From the NCBI GenBank assembly GCA_031262985.1, contig JAISGQ010000009.1, forward strand, positions 25,646-89,645: DNA of 64,000 bases, in the 5' to 3' direction. Shown here one piece after another: positions 8,246 to 17,898 of this stretch. Each line of letters starts with the position of its first letter. Positions within the stretch are counted from its first letter, which is position 1. Below the pieces are notes generated by a model. The model was given only the letters and a program-made list of their open reading frames with translations. It did not search any database and was not told the origin of the DNA. The position numbers were made by a program, and so were the translations under genes. This DNA is from Oscillospiraceae bacterium. Lineage in GTDB: Bacteria; Bacillota; Clostridia; Oscillospirales; Acutalibacteraceae.

Positions 8246-9111
8246 TTTCGTTTGCCTCCCTTCGCTTCCTTCTTTTTCCCCTTATTGGAGATGAATCGGT
8301 TGAGCAGTATATTAGCTCCTACGTTTATGATGAAAATCAGTATAATCAGCAAAGCCGCCGTTCCGAATGCGTTCGCGGGGGAGATGTCCTCCATTGCAAG
8401 AGTGTAGAAATGCACCGCCATGGTTCGCGTCGGGGCAAAGAGTGAGGTAGGCATTCTCAGCGACGAACCCGCCGTGAGGACGAGAGCCGCCGTCTCCGCG
8501 ACACTTCTGCCGACGCTGAGTATGATTCCGTTCGTTATTCCCTGAATCGCGGCGGGGAAGACCACCTTGTAGATAGTCTGCCACTTGGTAGCTCCCAGAG
8601 AGAAGCTGGTTTCGCGGTAGCTGCCGGGAACGCCGCGAATCGCCTCCTCCGAGGTTCTGATTATGGTGGGGAGAATCATTATGGCGAGAGTAAGCCCGCC
8701 GGAGAGAATCGACCAGCCCAAGCCGAGGTACATGACGAAAAAGATGAAGCCGAACAGTCCGTACACTATCGAGGGGATTCCCGCCAGCGACTCCGCGCTG
8801 AATCGGATAATTTTTGTTATCGCGCCGCCTTTTGTGTACTCTGCGAGGTAGACTGCCGTGCCTACTCCCAGAGGAGTGGCAATCAGGACGGCGACGGCGG
8901 TGACAAGCACTGTTCCGACTATGGGGGAGGCTATACCTCCTGCCGCGCCGCCTCCCTCGGGGATTTCGGTGAGGAAGCTCCAGCTCAGAGTGGGCAGTCC
9001 CTTTGCCAGTATATAGATTACTATAGCCGCAAGCACTGCAACGACGAGCATTGCCGCCGCCCAGATGATCGACTTTGCGATTTTTTCACTGCTCTTCGCG
9101 CTTAATTTCAT
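8242..9111 (-). CDS. pstA: Phosphate ABC transporter permease PstA
   Basis: Multi-TM, EGGGAAGGIASPIVGTVLVT...; order in pst operon. Confidence 0.92.
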   Translation of the reverse strand: MKLSAKSSEKIAKSIIWAAAMLVVAVLAAIVIYILAKGLPTLSWSFLTEIPEGGGAAGGIASPIVGTVLVTAVAVLIATPLGVGTAVYLAEYTKGGAITKIIRFSAESLAGIPSIVYGLFGFIFFVMYLGLGWSILSGGLTLAIMILPTIIRTSEEAIRGVPGSYRETSFSLGATKWQTIYKVVFPAAIQGITNGIILSVGRSVAETAALVLTAGSSLRMPTSLFAPTRTMAVHFYTLAMEDISPANAFGTAALLIILIFIINVGANILLNRFISNKGKKKEAKGGKRN

Positions 9112-9129
9112 ATCACCATCTCACTTCCA

Positions 9130-9990
9130 TTACCTGCGTCCCTTATTCTTATCCCGCGTTATATACTGCGCCAGTCCGTTTATAATCATAATCACCACGA
9201 ACAGCACAATTCCCGTAGCAAAGAGAGCCTGCTCATGTGCGCCCTCCGCGTAGCCCATCTCGATGCCTATATTGGTCGTCAGCGTCCGCACAGGATCGAG
9301 TATAGACTCAGGCAGTGCAACGGCGTTTCCCAGCACCATAATTACCGCCATGGTTTCTCCTACTGCGCGTCCGATTCCGAGGACTACAGAGGCGACAATC
9401 CCCGACTTCGCCGATGGGAGTACAACCGAATATATCGCCTGCCAGTGCGTCATGCCGAGAGCTAACGCACCCTCCTTGTACTGCCGAGGGAGTGCGAGTA
9501 TCGACACCTCCGAAATGCTGATGACAGTCGGGAGAATCATGATAGCGAGGATAATCGAACCCGCCAGAATACTTAAGCCCGGTCCTCCCAGATAATCCCT
9601 TATCAGAGGAACGACAAAAATCATCCCCCAAAAGCCGTACACCACCGACGGAATACCCGCGAGGAGCTGTATAACAGGTCGGAATATCTTCGAGAGCCAC
9701 GCCGGCGCAAACTCCGCGAGAAAGATACTGCAGCATATGCCGATAGGTACTCCTATCACCGCCGCGCCGAAAGTTACCGAAACCGAACCCGCAATCATGG
9801 GGAAAATGCCGAACTCCCCTCTGCCGGGTGCCCACGTCATGCCGAAGATGAAGTCTTTCAGCCCTACCTCAGCTATGAGCGGAGTACCCTTTATGAGGAT
9901 GAATACAGTAATCAGAGCAAGCACAGATATAGACGAGAGTGCCAGCACAAAAAATATTCTCCCCGAGAGCTTTTCTTTAAAATCCTTCAT
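9130..9990 (-). CDS. pstC: Phosphate ABC transporter permease PstC
   Basis: FGIFPMIAGSVSVTFGAAVIGVPIGICCSIFLAEFAP; LLAGIPSVVYGFWGM. Confidence 0.92.
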   Translation of the reverse strand: MKDFKEKLSGRIFFVLALSSISVLALITVFILIKGTPLIAEVGLKDFIFGMTWAPGRGEFGIFPMIAGSVSVTFGAAVIGVPIGICCSIFLAEFAPAWLSKIFRPVIQLLAGIPSVVYGFWGMIFVVPLIRDYLGGPGLSILAGSIILAIMILPTVISISEVSILALPRQYKEGALALGMTHWQAIYSVVLPSAKSGIVASVVLGIGRAVGETMAVIMVLGNAVALPESILDPVRTLTTNIGIEMGYAEGAHEQALFATGIVLFVVIMIINGLAQYITRDKNKGRR

Positions 9991-9994
9991 GACA

Positions 9995-10891
9995 CTACCC
10001 CTTCTCTATCCCTTCTGTAGCAGGAATCAGCCCGTTTTCGAGGAGCAGCTTCTGCCCCTCATCTGACAGGATGTAGTCGATAAACAGCTTTGCGTCGCCT
10101 ATAGGCTCGCTGTTTGCCACAAACAGGAACGGGCGGTACATCTGATAGCTCCCGTTGACTATATTCTCGTGAGTAGCCGCCACTCCGTTAAGCTCGAGTG
10201 CGGCGACCTTGCTGTCGCACAGCCCTAAGGAGATGAAGCCGATGGAGTTTTTGTCGTCCGCAACTAACTGCTTTACCGAGCCGTTGGAGTTCTGGACAAT
10301 GGCTTTGGGAGTGATATACTTCTCTCCCATAAACAAATCCTCAAATGCGCTTCTCGTTCCCGAACCTTCCTCGCGTGCAATCAGATGAATTTTTGCGTTG
10401 TTGCCGCCTACCTGCTCCCAGTTGACAATCTCCCCTGCGTATATGCTCCTGACCTGCTCATAGGTAAGCCCCTTGACGGGGTTTTCGGGATGCACTATGA
10501 CGGCGAGACCGTCCTTCGCAATTTCTACACTCCACAGTCCCCTGTCAAGCTCCTTGTCCTTTAGGCTTCGCGACGACATACCGATTTGTGCAGTGCCCGC
10601 CTCCGCCGCCGTGATTCCCGCCGAAGAGCCGCCGCCCTGTATGTCTATCGCAATATCGGGATAGAGGGAAGCAAATTCCTCTGACAGTATCTCCACATAC
10701 GGCTGTACGGAGGTCGAACCGGCTATGACAATGCCGCCCTCCGGTCTTGAACAGCCGTGCAGAAATGAGGTGCAGAGCAGCGCGGCAATCATGAACGCCG
10801 CCTTTAATCCGAGGCTGCACCGCGCAGAAGTCGGCGCAGTATAGCGTTTCGCGGGATTTGAAATATTCATCAAGCTCTCCATCTCCTTCAT
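9995..10891 (-). CDS. pstS: Phosphate-binding lipoprotein PstS
   Basis: Lipobox LLCTSFLHGC; IAGSTSVQPYVEILSEEF; DIQGGGSSAGI; REEGSGTRSAFEDL. Confidence 0.93.
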   Translation of the reverse strand: MKEMESLMNISNPAKRYTAPTSARCSLGLKAAFMIAALLCTSFLHGCSRPEGGIVIAGSTSVQPYVEILSEEFASLYPDIAIDIQGGGSSAGITAAEAGTAQIGMSSRSLKDKELDRGLWSVEIAKDGLAVIVHPENPVKGLTYEQVRSIYAGEIVNWEQVGGNNAKIHLIAREEGSGTRSAFEDLFMGEKYITPKAIVQNSNGSVKQLVADDKNSIGFISLGLCDSKVAALELNGVAATHENIVNGSYQMYRPFLFVANSEPIGDAKLFIDYILSDEGQKLLLENGLIPATEGIEKG

Positions 10892-11679
10892 TATCCGTAC
10901 CGCCCTGTGATGTAGTCCTCTGTACGCTTGTCCTTTGGAGTTGAAAAAATCTGTTCTGTCGTTCCGTACTCCACCAGCCTGCCGATTTTCTCGTCGTCAA
11001 TCATCATGAACGCCGACATATCGGACACTCTCGCCGCCTGCTCCATGCTGTGCGTCACTATCATGATAGTGTACGACTGCGCCAGCTCCGTCATCAGCTC
11101 CTCCACCCTCATTGTGGATTCGGGGTCGAGCGCACTGCACGACTCGTCCATGAGTATTACCTCCGGCTCTATCGCCAGTGTACGCGCTATGCAGAGCTGC
11201 TGCTGTGTGCCTAACGGGAGGTTTAAGGCGGACTGCCGAAGGTTGTCCTTCACGTCCTCCCAGAGAGCCACGCGGCGTAGGCAGTTTTCGGCAATCGACT
11301 CAAGCTCGTCTCTGTGCTTTACTCCGTGGCGGCGCGGACCGATTACTACGTTGTCAAATATGCTCATGGGGAACGGATTGGGTTTTTGGAAAACCATGCC
11401 CACCTTCTTGCGAAGGGCTACGGCGTCTGTCTCCTCGCCGTAGACTGATATTTTGTCGAGATACACATTCCCCTCTACCCGCGCCTCGGGTATAAGGTCG
11501 TTCATTCTGTTGAAAACGCGCAGTAAGGAGGACTTCCCGCAGCCCGACGGTCCTATTATCGCCGTAATGGCGCGGGAGGGAATCTCCATAGTTATGTCCT
11601 TGAGAGCGTGGCGGCTTCCGTAGTATAAATTCAGGTTTTCGGTTCTGAGCCTGCTCTTTTCTGAAATCTCCGACATCAA
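10891..11679 (-). CDS. pstB: PstB-family phosphate ABC transporter ATP-binding protein with intact Walker A/B but degenerate signature motif
   Basis: [30 protein letters not shown] intact; signature LPLGTQQQL in place of LSGGQQQR; C-term [10 protein letters not shown]. Confidence 0.9.
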   Translation of the reverse strand: MMSEISEKSRLRTENLNLYYGSRHALKDITMEIPSRAITAIIGPSGCGKSSLLRVFNRMNDLIPEARVEGNVYLDKISVYGEETDAVALRKKVGMVFQKPNPFPMSIFDNVVIGPRRHGVKHRDELESIAENCLRRVALWEDVKDNLRQSALNLPLGTQQQLCIARTLAIEPEVILMDESCSALDPESTMRVEELMTELAQSYTIMIVTHSMEQAARVSDMSAFMMIDDEKIGRLVEYGTTEQIFSTPKDKRTEDYITGRYG

Positions 11680-11882
11680 ATTCTCCCTTCCAACTTTGTG
11701 CTGTAGTTATTTTATCTCCAAAACGGAGGAATATTAAAGTTAAGCTCCGAGGTCATTATATAAGTGCTGCCATATTAAGTCAATTCAAAGGAGTATGTTT
11801 TAACCTATATTTTACCTCGTTTTTACATTACCGCCACCTGTACACCACCTGCATATCATCTGTATACCACCTTATAAAGCAC

Positions 11883-11928
11883 AAAAAAACCGACAATCCC
11901 GCACTGCTTTGCGGTATTGTCGGTTTTT
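11883..11928. terminator. Terminator downstream of TM2 gene / upstream of pst operon
   Basis: AAAACCGACAAT ... ATTGTCGGTTTTT. Confidence 0.75.
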
Positions 11929-11984
11929 GGATTATGTCAGTGTTAATCTTTCGCGCAGTATGTCAGTATCTACTGTTCGAAGAA

Positions 11985-12182
11985 TTAGTCGGCATACTCG
12001 CCGTCCTTCGGCTTGAGGTTTCCGACAAGAATACGGATAAAGTCGATAAGAGTAATGAATCCTAATCCGCCGAATGTGAGCAGCTTCAAAATGCCCATGC
12101 CTGTGTAGCCGAGATAGAAGCGGTCAATGCCTAATCCGCCGAGGAAGAATGAGAGGAGAGCGGCAACTGTCTTTGATTTCAT
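11985..12182 (-). CDS. TM2 domain small membrane protein
   Basis: KSKTVAALLSFFLGGLGIDRFYLGYTGMGILKLLTFGGLG. Confidence 0.85.
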   Translation of the reverse strand: MKSKTVAALLSFFLGGLGIDRFYLGYTGMGILKLLTFGGLGFITLIDFIRILVGNLKPKDGEYAD

Positions 12183-12428
12183 AATTTGGACCTTCTTTCT
12201 TTTTTGTTTATTTCACTCAAAAGGTAATCCTTTTGCTGAGTGCATTATTATAACAACACCTTATTCCTTTACATATCGAGAATATGTATCAGAAATTAAC
12301 ACTATCACGATTCTATCATAACAGTTTTAAAATTGCAATATTTTCCATCAAATAATTGTTTATTTTTTAAATAAACAATTAAGAATGTATTCATATATTT
12401 AGTTTAGCATATCCCCCTGCTAAGACAA

Positions 12429-12644
12429 TCAGGTCGTGTCTCCTCCCTTTTCGGCGTATTCACCGTCCTTCGGCTTGAGGCTTCCCACAAGTATGCGGAC
12501 AACGTCAATAAAAGTAATCACGCCGAAGCCGCCGAGTGTGAGCAGCTTCAACACTCCCATACCAGTGTAGCCGAGATAGAAGCGGTCAATGCCGAGACCT
12601 CCCAAAAATATCGCGAGGAGAGCGGCAACTGTCTTTGATTTCAT
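12429..12644 (-). CDS. TM2 domain small membrane protein (paralog)
   Basis: KSKTVAALLAIFLGGLGIDRFYLGYTGMGVLKLLTLGGFG; stop/start overlap with hslO. Confidence 0.85.
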   Translation of the reverse strand: MKSKTVAALLAIFLGGLGIDRFYLGYTGMGVLKLLTLGGFGVITFIDVVRILVGSLKPKDGEYAEKGGDTT

Positions 12645-13546
12645 AATGCGGTTCTTCCTTCTTCTTTGTCGGAGCGTATTTCTGCCGCTATAGCCAACAG
12701 TTCCTCCCTCGAAAAGTATCTTTTAGCATCGCAGAACTGACAGCACACCTCCGCCGGCTTCTCCTCCCGAGACAGCTCGAGGAGGTCGTCCTCACTGAGG
12801 GTTTTGAACGCGGATATGCACTTCTCCCTACTGCAGTAGCACTTGTAGGAGACCTCTGTCTCCTCGAAAAATTCGAGCGTGAAGCCGTCGAGTGCCGCCT
12901 TGCACATATCCTCAAGCGTAAAGCCTGCGGCAAACATAGCCGACACGCTCTTGACTGTGGCAAGGGTGCTTTCTATACGCTCAATCTCCCTCTCATCGGC
13001 AAGGGGGAGGAGCTGAATAATGTAGCCGCCCGCCGAAACGACCTCGCCGTTTTCATCGAGCTTTACTCCGAGGGAGAGGACGGTAGGCACCTGCTCACTT
13101 ACAGCGTGGTAGTTGGTCAGCTCCTGCGCTATGCTGCCTGTAGTGACCTTGACCTGCGCGGTGTAGGGAGTACCCTCCCCGAAATCCTTTATTACAGCCA
13201 TCAGCCCGTCTGTCCCAACTGCGTCGGACACGCTGAACTCCCCGTCATTCACAAACTGAGGATGCCCCGCAAGTCCGCGCACATTGCCCTCACTGTCGGA
13301 CACCGCGAGCAGCATACCCGCGCCTCCTCCGCCCTCGACGCGCAGTGTGAGGCTCGCCCCCTTCTCCTTGAGCTTGTTGCCCATGAGGGAAGCCCCTGTG
13401 AGGAGCTGTCCGAGTGCTATGGTGACGGCGGGAGAAGTGCCGTGAATCTCCTTCATGCGCCGAACTATTGCCGTGCTGTCTATAGCCGCGCCGAGAATCA
13501 GCCCGTCGTCGGTGATACATCTTATTAATTTTCCCGTTTCTTTCAT
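12641..13546 (-). CDS. hslO: Hsp33 redox chaperone
   Basis: MKETGKLIRCITDDGLILGAAIDST; C-terminal CYC...CQFC zinc site. Confidence 0.93.
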   Translation of the reverse strand: MKETGKLIRCITDDGLILGAAIDSTAIVRRMKEIHGTSPAVTIALGQLLTGASLMGNKLKEKGASLTLRVEGGGGAGMLLAVSDSEGNVRGLAGHPQFVNDGEFSVSDAVGTDGLMAVIKDFGEGTPYTAQVKVTTGSIAQELTNYHAVSEQVPTVLSLGVKLDENGEVVSAGGYIIQLLPLADEREIERIESTLATVKSVSAMFAAGFTLEDMCKAALDGFTLEFFEETEVSYKCYCSREKCISAFKTLSEDDLLELSREEKPAEVCCQFCDAKRYFSREELLAIAAEIRSDKEEGRTAL

Positions 13547-14286
13547 GCCTTCCTCTTTCTCCTGACCGCAACGAACACCGCCCGCTGGGAGGTATCGTTT
13601 ATTTCGTTATCTGTGTAGCCGTCAAATATACCCTCCACGTCAAATTCGGCGTCTTTGAGCATATTTGACAGCGTGACTATGTCATACGCACGCTCCGAGA
13701 AGCTCTCCGTACTCCTATGATAAACTCCTTCGCTTTCCGTGAAAAAATCCATACTTATTTCTACAATGCCGTTTTCATCGCAGGGGAAGTTCCTCCACAC
13801 GCAGTAAACCTCGTCGTTCTCCATGACGAATATGTTGTCGGAGAGAATGTTTCGGTGCTTGTACGGCGTGTTCACATCGAATATAAGCACTCCGCCGTCC
13901 TCCAAAAAGAGGGAGGCACGGCGAAATATCTCCTTCACCAAAGCCGTTTGCGTGACATGGCTTATGCTGTCGAGAGTGCATACTACCGCGTCCGCAGTGC
14001 CGTAGAGGTCGAGCCTCTGCATCTTCTGGCAGAGGAGCAGGGTGTTTCCTCCTAACTTCTCGCGCGCCTTAGAGAGCATATCATACGAGCCGTCAACGCA
14101 AATCATGTCGTAGCCGAGTTCCTTCAAGCGTAAGGAGAGAGTGCCTGTTCCGCAGGCGAGGTCAACTACTGTATTTGTAACCTTAGTGTGTCCCGCAAGC
14201 TTCCTGTCTATCCATCGGGCAATCAGCTCATAGTCCACATCGGTCATCAAGCAGTCGTAATAATTTGAAAAATCACTGTACGGCAT
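13543..14286 (-). CDS. Class I SAM-dependent methyltransferase
   Basis: NTVVDLACGTGTLSLRLKELGYDMICVDGSYDML. Confidence 0.85.
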   Translation of the reverse strand: MPYSDFSNYYDCLMTDVDYELIARWIDRKLAGHTKVTNTVVDLACGTGTLSLRLKELGYDMICVDGSYDMLSKAREKLGGNTLLLCQKMQRLDLYGTADAVVCTLDSISHVTQTALVKEIFRRASLFLEDGGVLIFDVNTPYKHRNILSDNIFVMENDEVYCVWRNFPCDENGIVEISMDFFTESEGVYHRSTESFSERAYDIVTLSNMLKDAEFDVEGIFDGYTDNEINDTSQRAVFVAVRRKRKA

Positions 14287-14621
14287 TACTCTTCACTCGC
14301 CGCTTTTGTCTCCCCGCCGATTGCCGACTTCTCCTCCTCGGTCATCCTGCCGAAAACCAAATCGTACCCGTCACAGCCGTAGTGCAGGGAGCGGTTGACC
14401 CTGCTGATTGTGGCGGTACTCGCGCCTGTGCTGTCCACTATGTTGCTGTAGACGCGCTTGTCGCACAGCATTTGAGCCACTACAATCCTCTGCGACATCG
14501 CCTTTAGCTCAGGGATTGTGCATAAGTCCTCGAAAAAGCTGTAGCACTCATCTATATTTTGCAGTTTGAGTATGGCGTTAAACAGAAATTCCACGTTGAA
14601 ATCCTTTAGCTTGCTGTTCAT
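14286..14621 (-). CDS. YerC/YecD family TrpR-related protein
   Basis: LCTIPELKAMSQRIVVAQMLCDKRVYSNIVDSTGASTATISRVNRSLHYGCDGY. Confidence 0.85.
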   Translation of the reverse strand: MNSKLKDFNVEFLFNAILKLQNIDECYSFFEDLCTIPELKAMSQRIVVAQMLCDKRVYSNIVDSTGASTATISRVNRSLHYGCDGYDLVFGRMTEEEKSAIGGETKAASEE

Positions 14622-14722
14622 TTTATTTACCCTCCGTATTTCGGTAAATTTGCGGGAATCGGGATATCGGATAATTACATATCACAATTTACCGCAATAA
14701 AATTTTACAGCATAAAACTCAA

Positions 14723-14761
14723 AAAGTAAATGAGTATTTTTGAAAAAACACTCATTTACTT
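14723..14761 (-). terminator. Terminator after M15 peptidase gene
   Basis: AAGTAAATGAGT-loop-ACTCATTTACTT. Confidence 0.7.
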
Positions 14762-14811
14762 CCGATTTTGCTCATTTTTCACAGCCGAGTTGCACATCTC
14801 TATAACATTCG

Positions 14812-15516
14812 CTATTTCGACGCTTTCAGGATAGCGGCGCGTGTGGCAGGACCGACACTGCCGTCCACCTCGAGTTTTTTCGCCTTCTGAAATGCCTTGA
14901 CCGCCGAGAGCGTCTTAGGTCCGAACTTGCCGTCCACCGCCAAATTTTTATCGGTAATCCGCTTTAAGTTCCACTGAACCCACCGCACGTTGTTCCCGCT
15001 CATGCCCTTCTTCACCGCCTTTGTCGGCGTTGCGTAGGGGCATTTCTGCACGGAGGCACTGCCGCTTCCTGCTTTCCCGCCGAATGTGGAGACGGTTTTG
15101 TACTCCCCGCTGGTCTTGTCGTAGAAGTGCTTGGGGCTTCGCAAATCGACATGAGTGAAGGTGTCGTAGAGGATAATGCCCGTAAAGCCGCACGTCTCCG
15201 CGAGTTTTGCCGCCTGTAGGGGAGTGCAACCCTTGATATTGATGTCCGCCGCCGCGCCCTTGAGGTGATTTGAGTTGGTCGATGCTCCTGCCACCTCCGC
15301 GTTGTGCTTCTTGCAGCGGTAGCCGCTCCCCGTTATGTTGATTGATACATTTCCCGCAAGCTTTCGAAGCTGCTCGAGTTTGTCAATCAGCTTGCTCTCT
15401 ATTTTGGTGGTAGTACAGCAGCCCTTGCCCTTGCAGTCGAACTCCGTTGACTTGAAATTCGCGCTCAGCTTAGTCGCCGTGCCTCGTTTGTATGATTTTA
15501 CAGACATGATTAACAC
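14812..15516 (-). CDS. Peptidase M15-like protein with C-terminal peptidoglycan-binding domain
   Basis: NITGSGYRCKKHNAEVAGASTNSNHLKGAAADI...GIILYDTFTHVDLR; VDGKFGPKTLSAVKAFQKAKKLEVDGSVGPAT. Confidence 0.85.
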   Translation of the reverse strand: MLIMSVKSYKRGTATKLSANFKSTEFDCKGKGCCTTTKIESKLIDKLEQLRKLAGNVSINITGSGYRCKKHNAEVAGASTNSNHLKGAAADINIKGCTPLQAAKLAETCGFTGIILYDTFTHVDLRSPKHFYDKTSGEYKTVSTFGGKAGSGSASVQKCPYATPTKAVKKGMSGNNVRWVQWNLKRITDKNLAVDGKFGPKTLSAVKAFQKAKKLEVDGSVGPATRAAILKASK

Positions 15517-15723
15517 CTCGTTTCAATGTATATGCGATGGGGCGGGTGTTAATGCGCGGAGTGAGGTGAGGGAAGTGTGAGGATGTATATTTCCACAGCA
15601 AAAGGATACCATCCTTATAACAAGGAGGTATCCTTTTGCGTTTGTGAGAGTAAGGTTAATTTTGTTTTGTGTTAAGTTTTAAATGCTGAGTGTCATTCTC
15701 TTTCCTGTGCTATCCTGTTAGTT

Positions 15724-17898
15724 CTATATCAGTCTGTTTTTCACCTCCGGCAATTCTATAGTAACCTTGAACATATCACCCTCTATGTCAATACTCATAT
15801 TGCCGTTTTGCAGTTCCACAAAGCTTCTGGCAATGCTGAGTCCAAGGCCGCTGCCTTCGGTGGAGCGGGAGCTGTCGCCCCTGACGAACCGCTCCATAAG
15901 CTCGTCGCCCGTTATATTGAGCGCGTCTCTCGAGATATTCTTAAACACCACGCGAACCGAATCTCCTATGCTGCGAACGTCGATGTAGACGCGCGTGTTC
16001 TCCATCGAGTAGTTGGAGATATTGGCGAAGAGATTGTCTATCACTCTCCACAGAAGCTTGCCGTCAGAGAGGACATACACATTCTCCTGCGCGCAGTTAA
16101 TCACTGCCTCCAAGCCCTTTTTCGCCATGCGGTCGGCGTACTCAGCTACTGCCTGAGAGAGAAGCTCGTTGAGGTCGGTCTTGTCGAGGTTGACGGTAAT
16201 GTTTCCCGTAGACGCCTTCGACGCCTCCACCAAATCAACTGTAAGCTTTTTGAGCCTGAGGGTCTGTCGCTCGAGTACCTCAAGGTACTGCCGCACATTT
16301 TGGTTGTCGGTGTACTGCTCCTCCTTGGACAAAAGGTCAACGTAGTTGATAATCGAGGTCAGAGGAGTTTTTATATCGTGGGATACATTAGTTATAAGCT
16401 CAGTCTTCATGCGTTCGCTCTTGAGCTTCTCCGAAAGAGCCTTCGATATTCCGTTTCCGATGTTGTTGACGTCGTTGCCCATTGTCTTGTACGGCTCGAG
16501 CATTTTATTCGTGTCAAGTTGGAAGTCGTAGTCGCCGTTCGACATATTGTTTATCGCCTTCTTCAGCTTATCCTGATGGAGGGCGGCTAACAGCGCGATA
16601 ACCGCGACGACGGTGTTAATCAGCGTCATTGACACAAATGTGACTTCATCTCCGCCGCCTGCCGCAATAAACAGGGTAGTAAGAAATGCGTAAACCGCTA
16701 TTCCTATGACAACCTGCCAGAGGACGCGAAGGTTTCTGATAACATCAAATATGAACTTGCACACGATGTATATCAGTGTGTTTTTGTAGATTACCGCACC
16801 CAGCTTCAGCCTTGTCGTTGTGGTCATGATAAACGCCATGGCGGGGAAGTAGCAGAAAGACAGTATAACAACAAATTCCCAAAACTCTCCGAATGAATAG
16901 AAGCTCTCCATTATAATCAGCAGTCCTATAAACGCAGCAAGGATTACTATATCATAAGGGATTTTGTCGAAGAAATTCGCACGCACCTCGTTGTCATTCT
17001 TCCTGTGACCCGCAGAGCAGAGGAGGAAGATAAAGAGTGCTATTGAGAGGAGCGAGCAAACGACCGCCGCTATGGGAATAACGTACTTGTACTCGGTGAG
17101 GATGCTGTAGAATAAGCTCTCCCAGAAGAAGTCGTCCCGCACTGTCATAGGCTCCGCAAGCTCATAGTCAATGGTGCAATCGTCTACCGTTTTGTAGCTT
17201 ACGGGATTCTTGAGCGAATCGGTGTTGGATAAAAGCACATTGCCGTCCTTATCCTTCATTATATAGCGGTAGTTTGTATGTTCCGCAAGCAGGTCGTACT
17301 TTTGCACACTTATCCAGCCCGTCTCCACAAACTCAACTGCTTTGCCGTCTTTTGTTTCTTTTGGGATGGTGTATGTGTAGCTGCTGTAATATTCGCCATA
17401 ATTAGTAAAATACACACTGTAGGTATCCTCTTTTGTGTCGTAGTAATGGTATGAGATTTCGAAGGGTCTATCTGATATATCGGTGAAGGAAAGGTCCGAT
17501 TCTGAGGCGACCATCTCAGTATAGAAGTGACCTTCTCCGTAATCAACCTCTACCTCAACTAAGCCTTCAAAATGTATCGATACCTTGCTTTCATCAATAT
17601 TTTCCTCTATGAATTTTCTGAGATTTTCTTCATATGCGAAAGTGTCGGTATAAACAACAACAGTGTTTTCATCCGCGATCATTTTGTTGTAGTTGTAAAT
17701 CTGCTCAACGCGCGTGGTTTTGTTGACAAGTAAATTGTCGTATGTTGTTTCTTTCCACTCCGCGCCGTTATCGGTGTATATCTCTCTGTCAAAGCATATA
17801 GCCGTGCCTACAATGCCGGCGAACGCGGTCACTCCTAAAATCAGGAGCAAAATCATCGCAGTTATTTTAATGCCTATGCTGCCTGTAAATCTTCTCAT
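15724..17898 (-). CDS. Multi-TM sensor histidine kinase (VanS-like)
   Basis: TELITNVSHDIKTPLTSIINYVDLL (H box), DNLFANISNY (N box), GSGLGLSIA (G box). Confidence 0.88.
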   Translation of the reverse strand: MRRFTGSIGIKITAMILLLILGVTAFAGIVGTAICFDREIYTDNGAEWKETTYDNLLVNKTTRVEQIYNYNKMIADENTVVVYTDTFAYEENLRKFIEENIDESKVSIHFEGLVEVEVDYGEGHFYTEMVASESDLSFTDISDRPFEISYHYYDTKEDTYSVYFTNYGEYYSSYTYTIPKETKDGKAVEFVETGWISVQKYDLLAEHTNYRYIMKDKDGNVLLSNTDSLKNPVSYKTVDDCTIDYELAEPMTVRDDFFWESLFYSILTEYKYVIPIAAVVCSLLSIALFIFLLCSAGHRKNDNEVRANFFDKIPYDIVILAAFIGLLIIMESFYSFGEFWEFVVILSFCYFPAMAFIMTTTTRLKLGAVIYKNTLIYIVCKFIFDVIRNLRVLWQVVIGIAVYAFLTTLFIAAGGGDEVTFVSMTLINTVVAVIALLAALHQDKLKKAINNMSNGDYDFQLDTNKMLEPYKTMGNDVNNIGNGISKALSEKLKSERMKTELITNVSHDIKTPLTSIINYVDLLSKEEQYTDNQNVRQYLEVLERQTLRLKKLTVDLVEASKASTGNITVNLDKTDLNELLSQAVAEYADRMAKKGLEAVINCAQENVYVLSDGKLLWRVIDNLFANISNYSMENTRVYIDVRSIGDSVRVVFKNISRDALNITGDELMERFVRGDSSRSTEGSGLGLSIARSFVELQNGNMSIDIEGDMFKVTIELPEVKNRLI

